Source: Sycon ciliatum (Eukaryota > Porifera > Calcarea > Leucosolenida > Sycettidae). Taken from it: DNA of 64,000 bases. Shown here piece after piece: positions 25,701 through 37,700 of this stretch; position 1 is the first letter of the stretch; each line of letters begins with the position of its first letter. The DNA lies in NCBI RefSeq assembly GCF_964019385.1, contig NC_088645.1:28985294-29049293 (forward strand), written 5' to 3'. Position numbers and translations under genes: made by a program. The notes under the pieces were generated by a model that saw only the letters and a list, made by a program, of their open reading frames with translations, searched no databases and was not told the DNA's origin.

Positions 25701-28700
25701 GGGACAGAGCCACGTCTCTGTTAGGCAGATTATGTCAGGCTTAGCACATTCGGCAATAACGCAGAGCTCAGACAACTTGTTGACAACAGAGCGACAATTC
25801 AGAGATACTAGGGTTAAATCACGCTGGGATTTAGGGAAAAAAGGGAACGCTGATGAATTTAGCGCTGGACATGCAATGTGTGCGGGTCGGCCAGAGGAGG
25901 GCTGAGCGGGGTAGAGCCGGTGGGCTAGTTTCGATCGTGGGGTGAATACAGGGGCGTTGGGATTTAGTCGTTGTTGCTGCATCGTTGTGTATGTTGGTTT
26001 GTTAGCATGACAGTTCAGGATTGATCATCACTGCCTCGCCGCGAAGTAGAAGACGACTTGTTACCTTGGGCATCAGCAAAGCGCCACTTTCGCACTGTGT
26101 GCTGGATGGTGGCCGGCCAGAATTTGGAGTCGAGAACTTTGTCCTCGTCCGATGCTGCCACGGTTACGCGAGCATGGCAAGTACCCAGGTACGTGTTTTC
26201 TGAAATCGAACAGTTCAGTACGTCAACTTGGCGGGCCTTGCACCACGCTGTTATTGACTCTGCCCTGCAACCCGGACTGACATTTCCAACGTACAGAACA
26301 AGCTTCTTTGTACGTTCAGGCCCTGTTAGCACACGCGGGTCGGCTGCCCGGGGCTGAGGTTTCACGTACCGTGACGTAACCCTACGGCGTGTGACTTCCG
26401 ACCACTCTGCACCTGCAGCACTCGACCCTGGGTTGGATTGCTCAGGTGGGTGTGGTCTGGTGCCATGCATTGACAAAACAGGCTGCGACAAATGGCTGGG
26501 GGTGGTGTGAGCGGGGGTCATATGGTGAGTACTAGAACCCGTACTACCCTGTGTGTACTGCATAGGACCATAGGAAATATGGGTGCGTGCACGTGGGGGA
26601 TTCAAGTCTCCTACGGCGGTGCTGTACAACTTCCCGCCGGACATTGCCAAATTTTGCTGTGCTTCCTGTACGAGAGGGTGTACACAGATTTCCGGTTGTT
26701 GGAGCCCCTGAACTTCCCGCCTGAGTTGTTGCACTTCTAATTCCAGACTCAGGATTTTGTCGGCTCTATCCTGTCTCAAGGAGACAATTTCCAGTGACAT
26801 GCAGCTAATTGAGTCAGTAAGGCTTACAATGGCAAGTTGGAGCTCCGATGTGGGTAGCGAACTCTGCGCCAACACGCCCACTCCACGCTTCCTCAGCTCG
26901 CTCACCAGATCCGGCCGGGAGAGGCTCGAGGCTTTATCCACAGACATTTGCTCGCCGATCTTGATGAGCTCCTCGTAGCCAACCAAAGCCAGGTCCAAGT
27001 TCGATGTACTTGCACTTTTAAGTGCAAGTACATCGAAAAGAATGAACTGTAATTCTGATGCTCGTCATATAAAACCATTCTGCTCTATCCTTTATTCTAT
27101 GTAACTTCTACTCGCCATGGGTTTTGAGCCCACATGGAACCTTTCTCCATGTTCTCGTTTTATTGTTTTGTGCAGCTATGTTTGGGAGATTGTGGTAATG
27201 AGCATGCCATCAGTGTTGTACTGACCAGATAAACTTCGTGTCTTTTCATTACTTTCTTGCCAGTGCTTCTTTTCTATTCTACTATAGGCTGTCGAAGTGC
27301 CTACGTCACGCTGCCTGACAACTCTTAGTCACACGTAGTTACAAGCCCAAGTGGTAACAAACAAAAGTCGCGTCACCTGCACTTGTCGTGTTTCCAACGG
27401 TCACAGCATCACTTTGACTGGGGCGCGCTGGTGCAGATCGCGACTTCAAAATTTGTTTTACTTCAACAAGTTTCTCCTTGGCTCTCAAGCCATCGTGCAG
27501 TGTTTACCTGCTGAGTGTTACCCAGCACCTGAGAGATAGGAGTTATGATTTTCACTTGCCGCTGGACAAGGAAACCAGCCCAGAGTTGGTTGGTCTCAGA
27601 ACCAAAAGAAATCAGCGATCGCGGCGATAGAAATACCAGAGACACCGATCATTGTTTCTTGGCCGGCGACTACATGTAAAGTCAAACGACAGTACAGGCA
27701 CAGCAGTGGCCAAGCAAAAAAATCAGCTACGGCTTCTCCTTCTCTACAAGGCGAAAACTAGAAACTCGGCGACAAGTAGCAGTTTATTTGAAATAAATAG
27801 TCTCGCTGGTGCTCTCCTCAGTCAAAAAGATGCTGTAGCTGTGGTCACTGCATAATGCTGCCACTGGAAACACGAAAAGTGCAGGTGACGCGACTTTTGT
27901 TTGGCACCACTTGGCCAAGTAACTACGCGTTGTCAAGAAGCTGTGACGTCAGAGTTCGACGGCCTACTATGTCTCTATAATAATAATAATAATATAATAT
28001 TCGCGGGATCCGCGTTAGCATCACTTGAATGTTCAGAAACACACAAGCTATAGCCTTCGCTTCCGCAGGCCACCGCTATGCCTTTACACCTTAGTAGCGA
28101 ATGCAGACCTCACAAGTGAGTCAGGGGAGAGGAGGTGAGTCTCTCAACCAATCGGGCGTGTAACGGCCCATAACCCTGTAAACTGCATCCTTGTTATCCT
28201 CACTCGAGCTGTGAGTACCCAGTTGACCGTGGGTTTCGGCGCAGTTCAACACGCGTAAAAAGTCTTTTTACACGCTCCCTGCTGCCAGCGCGGGTCTCGA
28301 ACTCGGGACCTCATGATTCGCAGGCAGGCCTGCAAACCAATCGGCCATATGCGTTGGTCTCTATAATCAAATCGTTAATCCAGTATTCGGCAGTATTCTA
28401 GGGTGTTGACATGGGGGTTTGTCTAAGACCATGATTGAGAAATAGATGGTACCAGGTTCAAGTCCTGCCAGGAAGCGGAAGGATTTGTTCCAGCTGTGCT
28501 GCGGCCCATAGTCGATAGGAAACTCGTGGCCTGGCACAAGGGAAACATGAATGCAGCAAATGAGCTTTTCGGTCTCGGACCACTTTGGTGGTGGGCCTCC
28601 CACCGCTTTAGGAGCTGCTTCTGCACTTTAAATCTTTAAAGGGTGGTGGAGTTCCTACGGATGCTGAAAATTCAGTCTAACTGAGTCTTGAGCGGACCGT

Positions 28701-31700
28701 GAAATTGATTTCTACGTTTGTTGACAGGGGGTGACTTGGGCCTGTGGAGACTATCCAAAACTGTTATTATTGTTGATGTTATCATTTAACTCGGATGGTG
28801 AGCCAATTAAATTATTGTGAAAAGAAGAAGGACAAAATGTTACGAGTTATGAATAACTGTCCACCATTTTGTCGCACTCTCTGACTGTATAAGATCTGGT
28901 TACGTTGGTGGGCAGTTAGTCATAACTCGTAACATTTTGTCCTTCTTCTTATCAGGATGTTATCTTTGCATGTGTTATGCACAGACATACCACTATGCCA
29001 TACCCCACCATTGGAAAATCAATGTGTTATGAACAGACATACAACTATGCCATACCCCACCATTGCAAATCAATGCAACTGTGTTTATATAGAATTTTAT
29101 TCTTTTTTTCTATTTCGGACATACGTTTTGTAAGTGCAAAGACGGAGACTCAATCGATTTAGGCTAAGGCCTGTGGAAAATCCATAAATACAATTGAAGG
29201 GCTCCAATTCAAAACGCTATAAAGACCAAACCGGAGCTTTTGCGTTTTTTTTTTGTAATGGAAGAGTTCATTATCACCCCATGGACGTCTGTGTGTGTCG
29301 GTTTTACGGGTCAAAATGAGATACATCCCAGTCTAAAGTTTGTGCTCTTCTGCAAAACACGATAAAGGTGATTGCTGCTGCAGTGCAGACCGAAAAAGAA
29401 CAAAGGAAAAACTGCAGTTCCTGAACTTTCCATAAAACGGATTTATATCGTTTTGAATCGGAGCCCTTCAATTGCAAATGCGATGCAGAGGTGGATCGTA
29501 CTCAAATCCGAACATAAAAACGGATGCATCGATGTTGATCAAAAATTGCATAGCTTTAATTTATCCTATCGGACTATTGTCAAAGTGAGATGTTGAGACT
29601 TGGGCAGTTATTGTAGAAGAAGGTGGCTGCTCCAGACATTGAACCTACTCAGCTTACTCCAGTTCAGCTGATGAGTTAGTGATGACGAGAGGGGAATTCC
29701 CCGAAACACTGTGTGTTGAGCAGAGAGTGGTGCTTTCTTGCAGGCTTCACGAGTGGACCGCCTCACGTACTTCTCATGTGCTCCACACGGCACTCGTGAG
29801 TCAGTCGTCTGGGCAGGAAGCGCAAGTTCAAACGTTTGTAGCAGCCATCTTCTTGGACTATTGCTAGTGCCGAGAAATGGAGAGGATTGAAACACTCCTT
29901 CATAGATAGTAGCAGCCTGAAATTTGGGAATCTGAAAAAAATAGATTGTTGTAGGTGACCTTCATGCAAAACAGATTTTTGCCAAAATGTAGGTAACATT
30001 CAATTTCTCCATTTCTACCTTGTTCACTCACACATGATGCAACCAGGCGAAATTGTTTCTGTGCGCATTTCTCCACCATACAGGGCAACATGTAACTGCT
30101 GGTGGCACTTCGGATGTAGGTAATTTCCAGAGCCACTAGCCATGCTTCATATCCTATGAGCTCATACACGTAAGTAGCGTAAAGTACAGCGAGTACTGCG
30201 CGTCCTTTTCTGGTCGTATTGTGGACGTGGTGTCCTGCCACACGAACCGTGTATACACATTGCATGTTGTGCAGTCAATCCGTATACACGTTAACTTTTG
30301 GCGGACACGAGCTGCACACAAAAACCTAAGTGTGACTTTAGTACACTAAGGCTCTCACATCGCACACAATCTATTGCACTCTGCCATACATAGCCAGCAA
30401 TCGCATGTCACCACGTACATTGAAAATCAACATAATTTTGCGAATCGACCTTTTTTTCAGGATCACTTTTCAACGAGGACGAAGCAAAGTCGGCCGAACG
30501 AAGCCTAGAGGAAGAAAATCACCCTCTCCACTTCACCATCACGATACTGACATAGATACGAGATGAAACAACTAAAAAATCCACAAGAAAACTGTACGGC
30601 CATCATCGCGCTGACTTTGGTCTGACTTTGGTCTGAGAATTTCTATCACGATCCAAAATGTACGAGGAGCACTCAAAAATAAGCCACAGACGTACCTTAC
30701 TCGCTCTCTACTCCTTTTTCAAGGCACAAAAGTCGACTCTCCACTTTCAAACCAGGAACCAGACAGACCAGTGGTCCTTTTCAGCTGCTCCACGAGCGCA
30801 GGAAAGGTTCACCAAGGGGCGCAGAGCAGCATCCATTCCAGAAAAATAGCTAAAATACGAGTGAGACTGCATGCCTGAGTACATGAGTACATGTATGAGT
30901 ACATGCAGAAAATAGTCAATTTCAGCGTTTCTGCTCCAAACAGCAACTAGCTTCGACTAGAAACAAAGATTACACCAAAGGATCAAACAACAACCATTTT
31001 CTGCAGTTTTTTTGCAGATGGCTTCCTTGTGCTTGGCCCAGCACGCCAAAAATCACACCTGGGAGGAGTACAAAAATTACAACTCTCAGATGTCCTCGAT
31101 TGCTGGCCATGTAGGATTATGTGTTTTCCCTGGCTGTGAAATCAAGGTGGGGTGCTCTGGTGGTAATTTACAGTAGAGACCAAGAGCAAACAGTACACAA
31201 GCCGCCACACCAGTATAAAGTAGAAATTTATAGTAAGATCCTACCTGTGAACCTTCTTCATCTTGAAGGTGAGAAGGATGGCACATGCCACTGTCACGAC
31301 GCTTACTACACTAGCAATGCCAACGATAGCTGCAGTTGATACACGCTGCTTTGTAGAATCATCGGCAGTGGAAGGCGGATGCAAGGATCGTGTTCCACTT
31401 GACATAGCTGATTTTAAGATGTAGGAGGTAGCGAGTTTGTGTGTGAAGTAGTCGTGGGGTCGTGGGCAGAAGCGCCGATGAAGTGGTAGTTGAACCGTAG
31501 GTTGTGACATTTTGGGCCACAAAAGGACATAAACAGAAACGAGGCATTCAGTACGAGATGTCGAGCAGCAACTAGTTACTTCTGACACACTGAGTGGTGT
31601 GGTACGGGCATACTGGGCCTACACAGAGTACACACCGAACCTACCATGAAAGACACATACATTCTTGCTCGCCTAGACGTATACAGCGTGCACACCGAGC

Positions 31701-34700
31701 CACCATGAAAGACACATACATCTTTGCTCGGCTAGAAACAATTCTGCCACAAGTCTTTCTAGTAGATGCTGAAGAAAGTTGTTGTCACTGCACTAATAGT
31801 CACTTCTGCACCAGTAGATGCAACACAGTGGTCATACAGTGTTTTCAAAACCCATTGCCGTGCTTGATGCACTCACTGAAAGTGCAAGGCAAGGAGAAAC
31901 AGAATAGAACGTACCACTGGTTTCATGACTTGTAACAAGTTAGGAGAGACTTCTAAATAGAACACAGCAAAATACACGCGCATATATTATACCAGCGATT
32001 TTAGGGTAACAAAAGGACATAAACGAAAACGAGGAATTCAGTACCAGAGGTCGAGCAGCAACTAATTACTTCTGACATGCTCTGTGGTGTGGTACAGACG
32101 TACTAGTTGTATACAGAGCACACACCGAGACTACCATGAAAGACAAATACATCTTAGCACGGCTAGTTGTATACGGAGTACACAACGAGCCTACCATTAA
32201 AGACACATACATTTTGCATGACTTGTCGTATAGAGAGTACACACTGAGCCTACCATGAAAGACACATACATCTTCGCATGGCTAGAAACAATTCTGACAC
32301 ATGTTTTTCTAGTACATGCTGAAGAAAGTTGTTGTCACTGCTCTAATGGTCACTTCTGCACCAGTAGATGCAACACAGTGGTCATAAAGTGTTTTCAAAA
32401 CCCATTGCCGTGCTTGATGCACTCACTGAAAGTGCAAGGCAAGGAGAAACAGAATAGAACGTACCACTGGTATCATGACTTGTAGAAGAGACTACTGAAT
32501 AGAACACAGCAAAATACACGCACACAGATACCAGCGATTTTAGGGTAGCAAAAGGACAGAAATGAAAACGAGGAATTCAGGACCTGAGCTAGAGGTCGAG
32601 CAGCAACTAGATACTTCCGACATGCTCTGTGGTGTGGTACAGACATACTAGCAGCGTCTGCTCTAGGATTGTAGGACAGCCGGGTACACGTGTACCTGGC
32701 GCAACCATTTCAACCGGCTCGGAGCCGTGTACACATGTGCCTGACGCTGTCTCACCAGCCGAGTCACATGCGAGGTCTGTGGATTCGCCTCTTCGCTGGA
32801 GGCTCAAAGCAACACCTCAAACGATCAAGCTCAAACTGAGCACTTGCACACACCGGATACTGACTACTTTCACTTCGGTGTGCGCCTCCGCATGATCTGT
32901 CACACATACAAGCCATGTAGTCAATCCCTTCAAAGTTCGAGCGTGTAAAGTACGAACCGGGTCACAGGTGATCCAGTACTATATTTTCAACCAGGTCCAA
33001 GCGCCGTCCAACCAGGTCGATTACCCGGCTCACCCGGCTCTGGAGCAGACACTGACTAGTCGTATACGGAGTACACAACGAGCCTACCACGAAAAAGACA
33101 TACATCTTTGCACGACTTGTCGTATAGAGAGTACACACTGAGCCTACCATGAAAGACACATACATCTTTGCGCGGCTAGAAACAATACTGCCACAAGTCT
33201 TTCTAGTACATGCTGCAGAAAGTTGTTGTCCGTGCTCTAATGGCCATTTCTGCACCAGTAGATGCAACACAGTGGTCATACACTAGTGTTGAAGTGAGCG
33301 TATCTATAACAAACGAGCGTATCTATAACAAACGAGCGTATCTATAACAAACGAGCGATCGGTTCCACTAACGAGCAAGCTATCGAGCGAGCTAACGAGT
33401 TTCATTGATGTGGCAAATATATTTTTTTGAATATTTTTTCTACGTTAGATTTTTTTCAGCTGGTTCAAATCATCACCGCAGGCATTTGGGATTGCTGCTG
33501 CTTCACTTCGGACTGCTGTTTGGTGTCGAGATGTCTTTTCAGCGCCGTCGTTGAGTAGCCTTTGTAAGAATAGGCCGTTTTGCAAAGATTGCAAGTAGCC
33601 CTGGTCTTCGCTGCATCGCGGGAGAAAATTTCCAAACGACTGAGCGTCACTTTCACTCGACTGGAGAGGCGACCGAAGCATATCCTGCGTCAGGTCAGCA
33701 GATGCGGAACAAGACATTTGTGGAGTCCACCAAAGCTGCAACGGCAACTGAAACAACTCAAGTGTCGTGCAGGCACTGTATAGTCACCGTAACTGCGAGT
33801 GATTTTCACTTTGCGCGGGACTGGACTCTCGATCGACCAGGGAGTTGTAAAATATGTTACGACTCCCCAGTCAACATGTACTGTCATGTGTATGGAGTAC
33901 GGTGTACGGTGTTCGTTAGTGCAAATGAGCTGCCCGCACAAACGAGCCGAGTTTCTGGCGAGCGAGCTAACGAGTATCCGGTGAGATCGTTTCAACACTA
34001 TCATACAGTGTTTTCAAAACCCATTGCAGTGCTTGATGCACTCACTGAAAGTACAAGGCAAGGAGAAACAGAATAGAACATACCACTGGTATCAGGACTT
34101 GTAGGAGAGACTACTAAATAGAACACAGCAAAATACACGCACATAGATACCAGCGCATTTAGGGTAACAAAAGGACATAAACGAAAACGAGGAATTCAGT
34201 ACCAGGGGTCGAGCAGCAACTAATTACTTCTGACATGCTCTGTGGTGTGATACAGACGTACTAGTTGTATACAGAGCACACACTGAGACTACCAAGAAAG
34301 ACACATACATCTTAGCACGGCTAGTCGTATACGGAGTACACACCGAGCCTACCATGAAACACACATCAGTGGCGGATCCAGGATTTGGCCGAAGAGGGGG
34401 CCCAAGGTATCCGTCCCGGATGCCCCCTGCCCCCCCCCCCCCCCCCCGGGATCCGCCACTGCTCATACATCTTTGCACGGCTAGAAACAATTCTGCCACA
34501 AGTCTTTCTAGTACACGTTGCAGAAAGTTGTTGTCACTGCTCTAATGGCCATTTCTGCACCAGTTGATGCAACACAGTGGTCATGCAGTGTTTTCAAAAC
34601 CCATTGCAGTGCTTGATGCACTCACTGAAAGTGCAAGGCAAGGAGACACAGAATAGAACGTACCACTGGTATCAGGACTTGTAGGAGAGACTACTAAATA

Positions 34701-37700
34701 GAACACAGCAAATACACGCATAGATACCGACACACAAGCATATGCGTTATAGACAGAAAGGCAGAGATGGAAAGAAGCAAGTGAAAACCTAGATTCCAGC
34801 TACCAGTGATCCCCATGTGAAGTACACATAGGTTTTGCCATACAGGAGTGTGTACTCAAACATTGCCAGTGGCATTAGTGTTCAGCGCCTGTCTCTAAGC
34901 ACCCAAGCATGAACCATGGCACAATTCACAACACATCAATGTGAAGTTGTGTGATGCATAGCACATAAGTCACTTACCCACACACTTGCTCCCTGCCCAT
35001 ATATAGTTTAGTTTACAAATACAGTTGACAGTGCCTTGTCCCATCACGTGATTACAGGATTCAACATTGATGTCATCGGAACATCTAACTTTGCAACCTG
35101 GAATGGAAATAGAAGAGAACGGGTGCAAAAGTGTGCCATTTACCGGTATTATTATAGACCAGCATGTTGGTGTGTTTGCTTGGAACTAGGATAATTCAAG
35201 GTCTATTTTATACTCGGATGTTGAGCCATAAATAAATGTAGAAGAGAAAAGGACATATGGATACGAGTTAAGAGTAACTCTCCATCACTGTAACATGATA
35301 CTATATACAGTCAGAAAGTGCAATAACTAGGCACAAAACTGACAGAGTACTGAGACTCGTATCCATATGTCCTTTTTTCTTCTACATTTATTTATGGCTC
35401 AACATCCGAGTTTCAAATTGCACACCTGATGAGCCGTCACGAACCATACGGCGAAACGTACGTCGTGTGAAACAACTTGTTTTGTAGTCAACTAGTCCAT
35501 CACAATGTCATGCATGAGGAGTACGGTAGGAGTTTGGCTTTCGGCTTGTACAATTCGTTTTCGCAAAGCTTCCCTTTCTTTACTTATCTTTGATATTTAT
35601 GACCCACCCAAGTTGGGTGGTGTGCTGCTTTGCTGCTTCGAATTGTAGTTAGACCGCTTTGTCAAATATCGTACTGGTCTCGTCATCATCCAGTAACAAT
35701 GGACATTCTTTGTTCCGTTTGGACTGTAGCTTTTGCTCGTTTTCGTTGCGCTTGCCTTCCCCTCTTTGGTCTTTCCATAACCTTGACCCTTCCAAGTTGG
35801 AAGGCTGTCGGTTAGCGCTACAAAGATGTGTTGAAGTTAGGTGTCAGGACGTCGAATGTCTCAGTACTCTGTCAGTTTTGTGCCTAGTTATTGCACTTTC
35901 TGACTGTATAATTATAGTATCATGTTACAGTGATGGAGAGTTACTCTTAACTCGTATCCAGATGTCCTTTTCTCTTCTATTTTATACGTTAGTTTTATTA
36001 CGCAAGTCGTCATTGTCGGCAAAAACGGATAGTGAGCGTGAAATTGTGTGCTAGAGTGATCACTATGTTTAGATAGGCATAGCAAGTAGAATGTGACCTC
36101 CATCACCAGTTAGTAACACTTTGAGACACCAATGACCGATGCACAACTTCACGGCCATTTTAAACCGCTTTCCAACTGTTCTCGTTCGGCAACTCGACAG
36201 ACCCAGATAAATCTGGAAAAATAACTCACTGCTTCACACTCTTAAAACCCCGAAAAAACAACCCTCATCACTAGTAGTGTGGAAACGATCTCACCGGGTA
36301 CTCGTTAGCTCGCTCGCCAGAAACTCGGTTCGTTTGTGCGGCCAGCTCATGTGCACTAACGAACACCGTACTCCGTACACATGGCGGTATATATCGACCG
36401 GGGAGTCGTAAAATATTTTACGACTCCCTGGTTCGAAGAGTCCAGTCTCACGCAAAAAGAAAATCACTCGCAGTTACAGTGACTGTATGCCTGCACAACG
36501 CGAATGTGTTTCAGTTGTCGTTGCAGCTTTGGTGGCCTCCACTGATATCTTGTTCCGCATCTGCTGATCTGTTGCAGGACATGCTTCTGTCAACTTTCCA
36601 TTTGAGTGAAAGTTACTCCCAGTCATTTGGAAGTTTTCTCCCGCGATGCAGCGAAGAACAGGGCTACTTGTAATCGTTGCAAAACGGTCTATTCTTACAA
36701 AGGCTGCTCAACGACTGCGCTGAAACGACATCTCGACACCAAACACTAGTCCGAAGCGAAGCAGAAGCAACCCCAAATACCAGCATTGAAAATTATTTGA
36801 ACCAGCTGAATTGAATAAGAAATCGAGGTTAGAAAAAATATTTAAATAACCATATTGCCACATCAACGAAACTCGTTAGCTCCCTCGATAGCTTGCTCGT
36901 TAGTGGAACTGTTTGCTGGTTTGTTAACCCCTTTAGCGCAAGCGTCGTACTAGTACGACGCACATGAGTTGCATGCCCCACGGCCGTCGTACTAGTACGA
37001 CGCGCGCTGTACACTGTACAGTGAACCTGCATCTCATAGTTGTGGGGTCCGTGTTGAGTCCATAGCGACTTATTCAAATTATCATAACTCACTCAATACT
37101 TGGTCGATTCTCACAATCGAAACCTGTATCTGCACGCGAAAACTCTTAGTTGGCGATAGAAACAATCGTCGAAGCGTTACGACTACCGGTTGTTGAGATA
37201 TGCGACTCGACACGGCAAATTTCAACTAAACTTTTTTGTGGAGTCTGCAGAACGCGTATTTTCCATTGTGGATCTTTTTTTTTGCGCTACTTGCTGCCAT
37301 GGAAACAGGATTCAAATGATGGTAGTAGATCCCGTGAGTCTTGACAAAACATTTGAGCTCGATACGAGCAAGGAGACCGAATTGGCAGCTGAATATTTGA
37401 CCTCGGTTAGTCTTGGCCGTACTCGAGTCTGTCGAGCGCGTTGATAGAGTTTGCCAGACTGTCGCACAGGATTTCTGTTTCGCTTCGAGCTGGGTTTGCC
37501 ACCAGTTTGTTCCTCGGCTCGAGACCTTTCCAGGAAGCTCAAGATCGTGGAATTATTCCAACGGAAGGTAAAGTTATCGATCCTTGAACAGGTAGTACTT
37601 TCATGGGAAAATACGATTTTTACAGGTGTTGACGTTTGGGCGCGTTCAGGTAGCGTCGTGCTAAAGATACGCTTGTTTCAACACTAACAATAAATAGTGT

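Larger units (their letters stand above)
22672..27037 (-). mobile_element. apparently full-length CR1-like LINE with two ORFs
   Basis: This minus-strand non-LTR retrotransposon lies in the last intron of the receptor gene, in the same orientation. ORF1 (26947-26015) and ORF2 (25982-22938) are separated by 32 bp. The 3' untranslated region of about 230 bp ends in a TAA-type microsatellite (22672-22705), as in CR1/L2 elements. A 38-bp palindrome lies at the 5' side. Both ORFs are open throughout, so insertion may be recent. The exact 5' end and TSD were not found. Confidence 0.85.
31513..34735. repeat. tandem array of four roughly 500-bp units with nested insertions
   Basis: Anchors CCCATTGC(C/A)GTGCTTGATG recur at 31851, 32401, 34020 and 34610. 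Removing nested MITEs gives a unit of about 490-550 bp. The array fills the intron between receptor exons 6 and 5, and its first unit overlaps sequence just upstream of exon 6. A Cys-rich plus-strand frame recurs in units 1 and 2 but differs by many amino-acid changes. Confidence 0.8.

Noticed and set aside
26948-26998. LINE ORF1 start at 26998
   Set aside because: That codon is TTG; the first in-frame ATG is at 26947.
30985-31050. Alternative receptor exon after the transmembrane exon
   Set aside because: An acceptor at about 31050 gives a phase-2 frame of about 24 residues (CDFWRAGPSTRKPSAKK) ending in a stop; possible as a short isoform, but the distant exon 7 gives the fuller tail.
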